From Geodermatophilus obscurus DSM 43160 (GTDB lineage: Bacteria; Actinomycetota; Actinomycetes; Mycobacteriales; Geodermatophilaceae): a DNA stretch of 64,000 nucleotides. The notes below the pieces were generated by a model that was given only the letters and a program-made list of their open reading frames with translations, was not told where the DNA came from and did no database searches. The translations under genes and the position numbers were made by a program. This document shows positions 27,106 to 35,694 of the stretch, piece after piece. Where the stretch lies: the NCBI RefSeq assembly GCF_000025345.1, contig NC_013757.1:992001-1056000 (forward strand), in the 5' to 3' direction. Positions within the stretch are counted from its first letter, which is position 1, and every line of letters begins with the position of its first letter.

Positions 27106-29261
27106 GCCCCCGAGGTCTCCAGCCGCTCGCACAGCAGCGAGGCCCAGCGGTGCGCGGTCGCCCGGGCGCCGTCGAGGAGGGCCACGGGCGTGGAGGTGCG
27201 GCCGAGCACCGCGGCCGGGTCGGCCGTGAGGTCGGTGTCCTGGACCATCAGCGCGTCCACGCGGGGCAGCGCGTCCAGCCACGGGCCGACGTCCTCGGGC
27301 TTGCGGGTGGCCTCCACGACCGCCCACACGCCGACCGGCGCGAAGACCGCGACCATCTGCTCCAGCCAGGCACCGCCACCGGAACGCAGCGGGACGTCGA
27401 CCGCCACGATCGTCAGCGCGCTCGACCGGTCGGCCTCCTGCTTGCGCTCGAGGGCCGTGTCGATGCTGGTGATCCGGTTGTCGCGCGGAGCCAGCGCGGC
27501 CAGGTCGCCGCGGGAGGCCCACTGCAGCTGCTCCCCGTCCAGCCGCAGCGAGGCGGCCAGCGAACGGGCGGCGGCGAGGGTCTCGACGCCGGGCCCGACG
27601 ACCAGCAGCACGTCGCCCGCCCCGGAGGGCAGGGCCGGCGCGGCCGGCAGACCGGCAGCCAGCGCGCGCGTCAGCGCGGCGTAGGCCCCGCGCCGGGCGA
27701 CCTCGACGGCGAAGTCCTCGCCGAGCAGCCGCTCGGGCACGCCGAGCTCCAGCAGCCGGCCGATGAGGGCGTCCTCGGCCGCACCGGGCAGCGGACCGGT
27801 GGCGCCGCCAGAGGTCGACCGCCCGCGCACCGACGGCACGACCATCGGGGCGGAGCGGCGCCACGCAGCGGCGCGCTTGTCCACGGGCAGCCGGGTCACG
27901 GTCGCCAGCCGGGCGTCCGCGGTCGGCGGCGCCAGGCGGGCGACCGACTGCCCCGGCGCGCGGCCGATCGCCGGCGGCACCGGCGGCCGGCCCAGCAGCG
28001 GCGGCACGGCCAGCGCGGTGCCCGGCGCCGGCGGGGGCAGCAGCGACAGCGGCGGCAGGATCGTGGTGGCGTCGGCGGGCAGCGGAGCCGGGTCGCTGGC
28101 GGTCGGTGCCAGGACGTCGGCCTCCACCTCCCACTCGTCGGCCTCGGCGGTCGCGTCGACCCACACGGGGATCTCGGCGGTGTGCGCCTCGGCGAAGGCC
28201 TCGCCCCACGCGTCGTCGGCCCGGGCGGCCTCCTGCTCGTCCGGCGAGGAGCCGGCGAGCACGCCGCGCAGCAGCTGGGTGAGCGCCGCGTCGGACGTGT
28301 CGTGTGCCAGGGCAGCGCGCAGCACCTCGGCGATCGCCTCCTCGTGGGAGGTGATCGGCCCGGTGCTGAAGTCCGGCTCGTGCACCCACTCGGGCACGGG
28401 GGCCGGCTCGGGCAGCGGCGCCGGGGGGACGACGGCCGCGGCGGGCTGCGGCGCGGGGGTGGGCTGCGGCGCCGGGGGGACGACGGCCGCGGCCGGGGCG
28501 GGCGTGGGCGCCGAGCCCCAGAGGATGTCGAGACCCGCGTCGTGCTCGTCGGAGGACCAGCCGGTCCCGGCGGCCACCGCGGGCGCGGCGACGGGTGCCG
28601 GTGCCGGCGGGGCCACGGGAGCCGGAGCCGGAGCAGGTGCGGAAACGGCGGCGGGCGCGGGAACGGCGGCAGGTGCGGGTGCCGCAGCCGGGGCGGGAGC
28701 GGCCGGCGCGACGGCGGCGATCGCCTCGTCCACGGCCTCTCGCACGTCGACGTCGCGGGCCACCATCTGGGCGAGCGCGGCGGTGAACGGCGACGGCGGC
28801 AGCGCGGCGTCGTCCACCACGGGAGCCGCCGGAGCCGGGGCCGGGGCCGGGGCGGCCGGAGCGGGAGCCGAGGCTGGCGCCTTGCGGAAGCCCTTCGCCG
28901 CGGCCGGGCGGGCGGCGCGCGGCGCGGAGGTGCGCGAGTACAGCCCCACGGCGGGCTGGCCGGCGCCACCGCCGAGCAGGTCGGCCACCTCGTCGACCGG
29001 GTCGGGCAGCACCGGGTCGCGGCGCAGCGCGGCCTCGATGCGGGCCAGCGACTCGGCCTTCGACGCCGGGCGGCGCTCGACGACGGGCGGCGGGGCGATC
29101 TCCTCCACCTCGGCGACGAAGCGCTCGGTGGTGAAGAAGCCCATCACCCCGCCCCTGCGGACGCGGCGGATGCCGACGATCCGGACGGACGAGCCGTACT
29201 TCTCCCGCGCGGCGGCGATGGCGCCCTCGCGGGACGCGGCCTCAACGGACGGCAACGGCAC
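27102..29261 (-). CDS. flhF: FlhF-like protein with degenerate GTPase domain
   Basis: A 719-residue protein at the FlhF position after flhA, overlapping it by 20 bp. The N-terminus (AIAAAREKYGSSVRIVGIRR, then GGVMGFFTTERFVAEVEE) matches the FlhF B-domain. A ~250-residue Ala/Pro linker follows, and then an SRP-GTPase-like C-terminal region from about residue 550. Where FlhF has a GxxGxGKT P-loop, the sequence is GPGVETLAAARSLA (from 556), with no Gly-Lys-Thr. The DTAG and TKxD boxes are also absent. It probably places or organises flagella without GTP hydrolysis. The GTG at 29261 was used. Confidence 0.75.
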   Translation of the reverse strand: MPLPSVEAASREGAIAAAREKYGSSVRIVGIRRVRRGGVMGFFTTERFVAEVEEIAPPPVVERRPASKAESLARIEAALRRDPVLPDPVDEVADLLGGGAGQPAVGLYSRTSAPRAARPAAAKGFRKAPASAPAPAAPAPAPAPAAPVVDDAALPPSPFTAALAQMVARDVDVREAVDEAIAAVAPAAPAPAAAPAPAAVPAPAAVSAPAPAPAPVAPPAPAPVAAPAVAAGTGWSSDEHDAGLDILWGSAPTPAPAAAVVPPAPQPTPAPQPAAAVVPPAPLPEPAPVPEWVHEPDFSTGPITSHEEAIAEVLRAALAHDTSDAALTQLLRGVLAGSSPDEQEAARADDAWGEAFAEAHTAEIPVWVDATAEADEWEVEADVLAPTASDPAPLPADATTILPPLSLLPPPAPGTALAVPPLLGRPPVPPAIGRAPGQSVARLAPPTADARLATVTRLPVDKRAAAWRRSAPMVVPSVRGRSTSGGATGPLPGAAEDALIGRLLELGVPERLLGEDFAVEVARRGAYAALTRALAAGLPAAPALPSGAGDVLLVVGPGVETLAAARSLAASLRLDGEQLQWASRGDLAALAPRDNRITSIDTALERKQEADRSSALTIVAVDVPLRSGGGAWLEQMVAVFAPVGVWAVVEATRKPEDVGPWLDALPRVDALMVQDTDLTADPAAVLGRTSTPVALLDGARATAHRWASLLCERLETSGA

Positions 29262-31320
29262 CGTTCACCACTCCCAGTGACTCGATCTGGGCCGTGCGGG
29301 AGACCTCCGTGTAGGAGATCACCGGCAGGCGGGGGAGGATCTGACGCATCAGGCGGGACAGGGCGGCCCGGACCTGGGGTGAGCACACCAGCACGGGGGA
29401 CAGGCCCAGGCGCTCGGCGTCGGTCAGCAGGCCGGTGCACCCGTTCACCAGGGCGTCGACCGTGCCGGCGTCCAGGGCGAGGACCTGACCGGCCTCGCTC
29501 TGCCGCACGGCCTCGAGCAGGCGCTGCTCGAACGCCGGGTCGAGGGTCATGACGTGCAGCCTCTCGTCGGGCGTGACGTACGGGTGGCTGATCGCCGCCC
29601 CGAGCGCCGTCCGGGCGGCCTCCACGAGGCCGTCGACGTCGGTGGACACCTTCGCCCGGACCGAGAGCGCCTCGAAGATGCGCACCAGGTCGCGGATGGA
29701 GACGTTCTCGGCGAGCAGCCCGTGCAGCACCCGCTGGATCTCGCCCAGCGTGAGCAGCGTCGGGGTGAGCTCCTCGACGACGATCGGGTGGGTCCGCTTG
29801 ACCATCTCGACCAGCAGCCGCACGTCCTCCCGGCCGAGCAGGTCGGCGGCGTTCTGCCGGACGACCTCGGCCAGGTGCGTGGTGATGACCGACGAGCGGT
29901 CGACGACGGTGGCGCCGGCCATCTCGGCCTGCCGCTGCAGCTCGACCGGCACCCACTTGGCGGGCAGCCCGAACACCGGCTCGCGGGTGGCCCGGCCGGG
30001 CAGCCCGTCGAGCATGTCGCCGATCGCCAGGACGGTGCCGGCCGGCGAGGTGCCCTTGGCCGCGGGGACGCCGTTGAGCCAGATGACGTACTGCGAGGCG
30101 GGCAGGTCCAGGTTGTCGCGGGTGCGCACCAGCGGGATGACCAGGCCGGTCTCCATGGCGACCTTCCGGCGCAGCGCCTTCACGCGGTCGAGCAGGTCGC
30201 CGCCGCGGGAGGCGTCCACCAGGTCGACCAGGTCGAAGGCCACCTCGAGCTCCAGCGGGTCGACGCGCATCTTGTCGGCGATCGCCTCGGGGGAGTCGGG
30301 CTTGGGCTCGTCGTCCGCGGTGGCCTGCGGGTCGGCGTCCTCGTCGACGTCCGGGGTCTCCTGCATGCGCGAGGCCATCAGCAGGAAGAGCCCACCGATG
30401 ATCAGGAACGGCAGCTTGGGCAGGCCGGGGATCAGGCACAGCGCCAGGGCGGCGCCGCCGGCGATCTGCACCGGCTGCTTGAAGCGGCCGAGCTGGGCGA
30501 GCAGGTCGCTGCCCATGTCCCCGTCGGAGGCCGAGCGGGTGACGATGATGCCGGTCGCGGTGGACAGCAGCAGCGCGGGGATCTGGGAGACCAGGCCGTC
30601 GCCGACGGTCAGCAGCGAGTAGGTGGAGACGGCGTCGCCGGGGGCCATGCCCAGCTGCATGACGCCGATCGCCATCCCGCCGATGAGGTTGATCAGCGTG
30701 ATGATGATGGCGGCGATGGCGTCGCCCTTGACGAACTTCGAGGCACCGTCCATCGAGCCGTAGAAGTCGGCCTCGGCGGTGACCTCGGTGCGCCGCCTGC
30801 GGGCCTGCTTCTCGTTGATCAGCCCGGCGTTGAGGTCGGCGTCGATGGCCATCTGCTTGCCGGGCATCGCGTCGAGGGTGAAGCGGGCGCCGACCTCGGC
30901 GACGCGGCCGGCACCGTTGGTGATGACGACGAACTGGATGATCGTCAGGATCACGAAGATCACCAGACCGACGATCAGCGAGCCGCCGATCACGAAGTGC
31001 CCGAAGGCCTCGATGACCTTGCCGGCGTAGCCGTCGGTGAGCACCAGCCGCGTCGAGGAGACGTTGAGCGCCAGCCGGAACAGCGTCGAGATGAGGATCA
31101 GCGACGGGAAGACGGCGAAGTCCAGCGGCCGCCTGATCTGCATGGCGACCAGCAGGATCAGCAGCGACGCGGTGATGTTCAGCCCCAGCAGCAGGTCCAG
31201 CACCGCGGCGGGCAGCGGCACGACCAGCATGAGGACGATGGCCACCACGCCGATCGGGACGGCGGCCTTCGAGATTCCTCGCACGGACCACTCATCGGCG
31301 GATCGCCCACTCCGGAGCAC
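29242..31320 (-). CDS. flhA: Flagellar export gate protein FlhA
   Basis: A 692-residue FlhA, the large gate subunit of the flagellar type III export apparatus. About eight transmembrane spans fill the first half (from VPIGVVAIVLMLVVPLP). The FHIPEP-type cytoplasmic signature region (GGRVAEVGARF-like, then DAMPGKQMAIDADLNAGLI) is present, as is the C-terminal cytoplasmic domain with SVITTHLAEVVRQNA. The GTG at 31320 is used, although an in-frame GTG at 31284, giving VRGISKAAVP, would also suit the family. A 99-bp gap from flhB holds a T-element. Confidence 0.95.
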   Translation of the reverse strand: MLRSGRSADEWSVRGISKAAVPIGVVAIVLMLVVPLPAAVLDLLLGLNITASLLILLVAMQIRRPLDFAVFPSLILISTLFRLALNVSSTRLVLTDGYAGKVIEAFGHFVIGGSLIVGLVIFVILTIIQFVVITNGAGRVAEVGARFTLDAMPGKQMAIDADLNAGLINEKQARRRRTEVTAEADFYGSMDGASKFVKGDAIAAIIITLINLIGGMAIGVMQLGMAPGDAVSTYSLLTVGDGLVSQIPALLLSTATGIIVTRSASDGDMGSDLLAQLGRFKQPVQIAGGAALALCLIPGLPKLPFLIIGGLFLLMASRMQETPDVDEDADPQATADDEPKPDSPEAIADKMRVDPLELEVAFDLVDLVDASRGGDLLDRVKALRRKVAMETGLVIPLVRTRDNLDLPASQYVIWLNGVPAAKGTSPAGTVLAIGDMLDGLPGRATREPVFGLPAKWVPVELQRQAEMAGATVVDRSSVITTHLAEVVRQNAADLLGREDVRLLVEMVKRTHPIVVEELTPTLLTLGEIQRVLHGLLAENVSIRDLVRIFEALSVRAKVSTDVDGLVEAARTALGAAISHPYVTPDERLHVMTLDPAFEQRLLEAVRQSEAGQVLALDAGTVDALVNGCTGLLTDAERLGLSPVLVCSPQVRAALSRLMRQILPRLPVISYTEVSRTAQIESLGVVNGAVAVR

Positions 31321-31363
31321 CGTCGTCCGCCCCAGCCGTCACGCCCACCCCAGCCGCCCCGTT

Positions 31364-31418
31364 GGCCCTCCTGCCTCCCACCGCGAGCCTGCGAGGCGCG
31401 GGGGCAGGGGGGTCCTCG
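31364..31418 (-). repeat. T-element copy 3, between flhB and flhA
   Basis: On the minus strand: GAGGACC, outer arm CCCCTGCC, inner CGC stem, CTCGCAGGCTC loop, then GGCAGGAGGG and CC. It begins 1 nt after the flhB stop codon (31420) and lies inside what would otherwise be one export-gene operon, so it may attenuate rather than end transcription. Confidence 0.65.
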
Positions 31419-31419
31419 T

Positions 31420-32553
31420 TCAGCGGCGGGCGCCCGCCCGGGGCAGGTCCTCGACGTCCGGTGCGGCGAAGCCGGGCCGGTGGAAGCCGCCGCGCACGCC
31501 ACGGGCCGACAGCTGCATGACGAACGCCAGCACCCGCGCGACCGCGGTGAACAGCTGCGCGGGCACCTCCTGGCCGATCTCGCAGGAAGCGTGCAGCGCG
31601 CGGGCCAGCGGCACGTCCTGCACCAGCGGGACCCGCGCCTCGGCGGCGCGCTCGCGGAGCTTGGCGGCGACCTCGTCGGCGCCCTTCGCGACGACGCGGG
31701 GCGCGCCGCGGTCGGGCTCGTACTTCAGCGCGACGGCGACGTGGGTGGGGTTGACCAGCAGGACGTCGGCGTCGGCGACCTCGGCCATCATCCGGTTGCG
31801 CGACATCGCCATCTGCGTGGCCCGGCGCTGGGCCTTCACGTGCGGGTCGCCCTCGGAGTTCTTGTGCTCCTGCTGGATCTCGTACTTGGTCATCCTGAGC
31901 TCCTTCATCGTCCGCTTGCGGACGATGACGTAGTCGGCGACGGCGATGACCAGGCCGGTGACCGCGACGACGCGGATCATCAGGACGGCGGAGTCGGTGA
32001 AGGTCGCGGTGATCGCCGACAGCGGCAGCGCGCCGGCGGACGACACCAGTTGCTGAGCGCGGTCGCTGGTCACGACGACGACGGTGCCCAGTGCCGCGGT
32101 CTTGATGACCGCCTTGGTCGCCTCCCAGAGCCCGTGGCCGCCGAACATCCGCTTCATCCCCGGGAAGGGGTTGAGCTTCTTCAGCGTCGGCTTCATCGGC
32201 TTGCCGCTGACGGTGACCCCGCCCTGCGCGGCGGACGCGGCGACGCCGACGACCATGAGGGCCACCGCCATCGGCAGCGCGACGGTGACGAAGGTGTCCA
32301 GCGCCTGCCCGAGCAGGGCCGTGACCGCCTCCACCTCGGGGGTCTCGACGACGGCGCCGACCTGCACGAACATGGCGCCGACCTGGTCGAAGGCGTTGCG
32401 CACCAGCATCGGCAGCAGGAAGCTGGCCGCCGCGGCGCCGACCCAGGTGCCCAGTTCCTGGGTCCGTGGGATCTGGCCTTCCTTGCGCGCCTTCTTGAGG
32501 CGCTGCGGAGTGGGGTCCTCGGTCTTCTCCCCACCCGGCCCGTCCTTGGCCAC
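31420..32553 (-). CDS. flhB: Flagellar export switch protein FlhB
   Basis: A 377-residue FlhB, which sets the substrate-specificity switch of flagellar export. The opening EKTEDPTPQRLKKARKEGQI is a family signature and four transmembrane spans follow. The self-cleavage site NPTH is intact at 268-271 in LLVNPTHVAVALKY. The C-terminal cytoplasmic tail after cleavage (VPLVQDVPLARALHASCEIG) is normal. GTG 32553 gives the expected N-terminus. Switching would be triggered by FliK, encoded in the flgB operon of the same locus. Confidence 0.96.
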   Translation of the reverse strand: MAKDGPGGEKTEDPTPQRLKKARKEGQIPRTQELGTWVGAAAASFLLPMLVRNAFDQVGAMFVQVGAVVETPEVEAVTALLGQALDTFVTVALPMAVALMVVGVAASAAQGGVTVSGKPMKPTLKKLNPFPGMKRMFGGHGLWEATKAVIKTAALGTVVVVTSDRAQQLVSSAGALPLSAITATFTDSAVLMIRVVAVTGLVIAVADYVIVRKRTMKELRMTKYEIQQEHKNSEGDPHVKAQRRATQMAMSRNRMMAEVADADVLLVNPTHVAVALKYEPDRGAPRVVAKGADEVAAKLRERAAEARVPLVQDVPLARALHASCEIGQEVPAQLFTAVARVLAFVMQLSARGVRGGFHRPGFAAPDVEDLPRAGARR

Positions 32554-32606
32554 GGCTCACCCCCTCCCGTGCCGGGGGGACGGCGGCATCCGACACCCGT
32601 CCACCG

Positions 32607-33371
32607 TCACCCGCTCCGCAGGGAGACCATCGCCCGGACCGCGTGCTCGAGCAGCGCATCCAGGGCGGGGGGCAGCAGCGGGAAGGTCAGGCCGAGCAGG
32701 GCCATCGTCAGCATGATCTTCACCGGGAAGCCGAACGAGAAGATGTTGAGCGCGGGCGCGGCGCGCGACAGCAGGGCGAGCGCGACGTCGGCGAGCAGGA
32801 GCACCGCCACCATCGGCCCGGCGATCTGCAGCGCGGCCAGGAACATCATCGACAGCGCGGTGATGAGCACCTGGGCCAGCTGCTCGGTGGGCACCGACCC
32901 GCCGACCGGCAGCCCCTCGTAGGAGGTGGCGAAGCCGCGCACGACGAGCAGGTGGCCGCCGCTGGTGAACAGCAGCGTGGTCGCCAGCAGGTAGTGCAGC
33001 CGGCCGACCGAGGAGCTGGTCGTCATCGACAGCGGGTCGTAGGCCGGCTGCAGCGAGAAGCCGCCGGTGAGGTCGATCAGGTCGCCGGCGTACTGGACGG
33101 CGGCGAACAGCACGTGGACGACGAAGCCCAGCGCCGCGCCGATGGCGACCTCGGTGACCGCGCCGACCACCAGGAAGCCGGTGGTCGGGTCCGGCAGCTC
33201 CGGGGCGATGCGGGTCATCAGCGCGACCGACAGGGCCAGCGCCAGCGCCCCCTTCACCGGGGCCGGGATGCTCCTGGAGTTGAACGGCGGGGCCAGCAGG
33301 ACGAAGCCGGTGGCGCGGGCGGTGCCGAGCAGCAGCGCCGCCATGGTGCCCGCCGGGACCTCGAGGTCCAC
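32607..33371 (-). CDS. fliR: Flagellar export protein FliR
   Basis: A 254-residue polytopic membrane protein and core export-gate subunit with FliP and FliQ. It has six predicted spans. The family pattern PPFNSRSIPAPVKGALALAL occurs near residue 28, and the C-terminal FGFPVKIMLTMALLGLTFPLLPPAL is intact. GTG 33371 lies 5 nt after the fliQ stop. The order fliO-P-Q-R-flhB-A is the canonical export operon. Confidence 0.94.
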   Translation of the reverse strand: MDLEVPAGTMAALLLGTARATGFVLLAPPFNSRSIPAPVKGALALALSVALMTRIAPELPDPTTGFLVVGAVTEVAIGAALGFVVHVLFAAVQYAGDLIDLTGGFSLQPAYDPLSMTTSSSVGRLHYLLATTLLFTSGGHLLVVRGFATSYEGLPVGGSVPTEQLAQVLITALSMMFLAALQIAGPMVAVLLLADVALALLSRAAPALNIFSFGFPVKIMLTMALLGLTFPLLPPALDALLEHAVRAMVSLRSG

Positions 33372-33376
33372 GGCCG

Positions 33377-33652
33377 CTACGTCCGGTCGAGAAGGCGGGG
33401 CAGCGAGTCGAACAGGCCCTGGGTGAAGGTGACCAGCTCGGAGAGCACCCAGTTGCCCGTGACCAGCAGCGCGATCGCGACCGCGATGACCTTCGGCACG
33501 AAGGAGAGGGTCGGCTCCTGGATCTGCGTCGCCGCCTGGAACAGCGAGATGAGGAAGCCGACCAGCAGTGCGGTCAGCAGCACGGGTGCGGCGACCTTGG
33601 CGGCGACCAGCATGGTCGCGACGGCGATCTCGGTGACGTCCGCGTCGCTCAC
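33377..33652 (-). CDS. fliQ: Flagellar export protein FliQ
   Basis: A 91-residue two-span membrane protein, normal FliQ length. The segment GFLISLFQAATQIQEPTLSFVPK is the conserved loop between the spans. It assembles with FliP and FliR into the export gate. The GTG at 33652 directly follows a 73-bp spacer after fliP that carries a short recurrent intergenic motif. Confidence 0.95.
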   Translation of the reverse strand: MSDADVTEIAVATMLVAAKVAAPVLLTALLVGFLISLFQAATQIQEPTLSFVPKVIAVAIALLVTGNWVLSELVTFTQGLFDSLPRLLDRT

Positions 33653-33729
33653 GACGACTCCTCGCCGGCGCTCGTCGCCGCCGCTCGCGGCGCTGCTGTG
33701 CTCATCGATGAGCTCGCGAGCTCGCTCAT
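33653..33729 (-). repeat. Intergenic stop-codon element between fliP and fliQ
   Basis: The fliP TGA is embedded in the motif ATGAGCGAGCTCGCGAGCTCA (minus strand, 33729-33709). The rest of the spacer is built of GC-rich AGCGCC/GCGGCG units up to the fliQ start. The same 21-mer with one change ends motA (38213-38193). The motif also creates a decoy ATG overlapping the stop. It is probably a dispersed repeat rather than coding sequence. Confidence 0.5.
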
Positions 33730-34559
33730 CCGTAGCTCCCCACCAGCGCCGTCGTGATCAGCGCCCACCCGTCGACCACCACGAACAGCAGCAGCTTGAA
33801 CGGCAGGGACACGATCACCGGCGGCACCATCATCATGCCCATCGACATGAGCGCGGCGCTGACCAGCATGTCCAGCACCAGGAACGGGATGAAGACGACC
33901 AGCCCGATGATGAACGCGCTCTTCAGCTCGGACAGCACGAACGCCGGGACGAGCGTCGTCATGCTCACCGCCGCGGCGTCGGTCGGGGCCTCCTCGCCGG
34001 AGAGCCCGACCATGAGCGACAGCTCGTCCTCGCGGGTGTTGTCGAGCAGGAACTCCCGCAGCGGCACGACGCCGACGTCGTAGGCCTGCGTCATGGTCAT
34101 GGCGCCGTTGAGGTACGGCTGGACGGCGGTCTCGTTCATCTCGGAGAACACCGGGCCCATGACGAACAGCGTCAGGAACAGGGCGATGCCGGTGAGCACC
34201 GTGTTCGGCGGCGACATCTGCATGCCCAGCGCGTTCCTGGTCAGCGACAGCACCACGATGATCTTGGTGAACGAGGTGGCCAGCAGCAGCACCGCCGGCG
34301 CGACCGAGAGCACGGTGACCGCGAGGATCAGCGTGATCGACGTGCTGGGGCTGCCGCCGCCGATCGAGATGTCCACGCCGTCGACGCCGGGGACGACGGG
34401 GGCGGTCGGGGCCGTGGGCTCGACCGGCGCGGTGGGGGCGGCGGACGCCGGGCCGGCCAGCAGCGCGAGCACCACACCGAGCAGCGCCGCGAGCAGCAGG
34501 ACCAGCCCCACGCGCCGGGCGGCCGGGACGCCCCTGACGGGAGCGGGGGAGGAGGTCAT
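33726..34559 (-). CDS. fliP: Flagellar export protein FliP
   Basis: A 277-residue FliP with a cleavable signal peptide (hydrophobic run at about 17-36, ending GPASAAP), a Pro/Thr/Val-rich segment, and four membrane spans. Conserved stretches are SFTKIIVVLSLTRNALGMQ and MSPPNTVLTGIALFLTLFVMGPV, then FIIGLVVFIPFLVLDMLVS and MGMMMVPP. The start ATG overlaps the fliO stop (ATGA). It forms the export-gate core with FliQ and FliR. Confidence 0.95.
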   Translation of the reverse strand: MTSSPAPVRGVPAARRVGLVLLLAALLGVVLALLAGPASAAPTAPVEPTAPTAPVVPGVDGVDISIGGGSPSTSITLILAVTVLSVAPAVLLLATSFTKIIVVLSLTRNALGMQMSPPNTVLTGIALFLTLFVMGPVFSEMNETAVQPYLNGAMTMTQAYDVGVVPLREFLLDNTREDELSLMVGLSGEEAPTDAAAVSMTTLVPAFVLSELKSAFIIGLVVFIPFLVLDMLVSAALMSMGMMMVPPVIVSLPFKLLLFVVVDGWALITTALVGSYG

Positions 34560-34948
34560 CAGCGGCGGACCGTCCGCTCCCGCAGCTGGCTGACGAACGT
34601 CGTCCAACCGTTGCGGTCGAACACCGAGCCGGCGAGCGCGCCGGGCCCGCCGGTCAGCGCGGGCTGGGCGGCGGCCACCCGCCGCTCGGCGATGGCCTCC
34701 TCGATGACGTCGCCGTCCACCTCGGCGAGCAGCGTGACCTGCTCCTCGGTGGAGCCGACGACCAGCACGCGGTCGGCGATGCGGACGACGCTGACGCTGC
34801 TGGCCCGGCCCATGCGCTGCCGGGCGACCACCTCGATGAGGCCGTTGCCCTGACCGAGGCCGCGCTTCTTCGCGACCCGCGCGGCGAACCAGAGGACGCC
34901 GCCGATGAAGACCAGCGAGAGCACCAGCCGGATGACCATCCACGTCAT
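34559..34948 (-). CDS. fliO: Flagellar protein FliO
   Basis: A 129-residue single-span protein (membrane segment about 5-24) with a cytoplasmic beta-rich region (LIEVVARQRMGRASSVSVVR). It fits the FliO family, which helps FliP assemble. It overlaps fliN upstream and fliP downstream by 4 nt on each side (ATGA), so the assignment rests on both sequence character and its exact slot between fliN and fliP. Confidence 0.85.
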   Translation of the reverse strand: MTWMVIRLVLSLVFIGGVLWFAARVAKKRGLGQGNGLIEVVARQRMGRASSVSVVRIADRVLVVGSTEEQVTLLAEVDGDVIEEAIAERRVAAAQPALTGGPGALAGSVFDRNGWTTFVSQLRERTVRR

Positions 34949-35694
34949 GACGTCCGCGCCCCGATCTCGGACGCGGCGGCGTCGGTGACGATCTCGCTGA
35001 TCCGCAGGCCGAAGTCCTCGTCGACGACGACGACCTCGCCGCGGGCGATCAGCGTGCCGTTGACCAGCAGGTCGGCCGGGGCGCTGGCGGCGCGGTCGAG
35101 CTCGACCACCTCGCCGGGGTGCAGCGAGAGCAGCTCACCGACGGTCATCCGGGTGCGGCCGATCTCGACGGTGACCTCCATGGCCACGTGCCGCAGCAGG
35201 TCCAGGCTGCCGCGCTGGGTGCGTGCCTGCGGCAGCGTCACCTGCAGGGCGAGGACCGCCTCGACGGTGCCGCCGCCGGCCAGCAGCGGGACGGCGACGA
35301 ACATGCCCTTGTCCCGCAGGCCGTCCATCGCGGTGTCCGGGTCCTCGGTGTGCTCGGCGTCGACGCGCACCCGGCCCAGGGTGGCGGCGGCGGCCTCGAG
35401 GGCCGGGCGCAGCGCGGTGGCGACGTCCATCGGGCCGACGGGGGAGTTGGCGAGGGCGTCGACGACCTCGGCGGAGACGACGAGGACGACGTCGCCGCTC
35501 ACCTCGCCGGAGAGCCGGGCCGCGACCGCGGTGGCGGCCGTGGCCGGGGCCAGGACGGCGTCCGGGTCGCTGACCGGCGCGCCGGGGACGAGCTCGGCCG
35601 TCGCCGGCACCAGCGCGGCCGCGGCCCGGGCGGCGGAGGCCACGACGGCGATCACGGTCTCGGAGGCCTGGGAGTGGTCCACGGTGGCGGTCAT
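34945..35694 (-). CDS. fliN: Flagellar motor switch protein FliN with FliY-like N-terminal domain
   Basis: A 249-residue switch protein. The C-terminal ~80 residues form the FliN/SpoA domain (MEVTVEIGRTRMTVGELLSL followed by HPGEVVELDR, then LLVNGTLIARGEVVVVDEDF and GLRISEIV). This domain forms the C-ring with FliM. The first ~150 residues are extra compared with ordinary FliN. They carry LSGEVSGDVVLVVSAEVVDALAN, similar to the CheC-like domain of FliY. It may thus combine torque/switch and CheY-P-related functions. Phosphatase residues were not identifiable with certainty. Confidence 0.88.
   Translation of the reverse strand: MTATVDHSQASETVIAVVASAARAAAALVPATAELVPGAPVSDPDAVLAPATAATAVAARLSGEVSGDVVLVVSAEVVDALANSPVGPMDVATALRPALEAAAATLGRVRVDAEHTEDPDTAMDGLRDKGMFVAVPLLAGGGTVEAVLALQVTLPQARTQRGSLDLLRHVAMEVTVEIGRTRMTVGELLSLHPGEVVELDRAASAPADLLVNGTLIARGEVVVVDEDFGLRISEIVTDAAASEIGARTS

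Noticed and set aside
29554..32922. Very long plus-strand open frame opposite flhA-flhB-fliR
   Set aside because: It is an antisense shadow caused by GC-rich codon bias. The product is low-complexity Arg/Gly/Asp-rich and the minus strand encodes well-known export proteins.
33653..33729. Small ORF starting at the ATG that overlaps the fliP stop
   Set aside because: The sequence is a recurrent intergenic element also seen at motA; the peptide is Ser/Ala filler with no domain.
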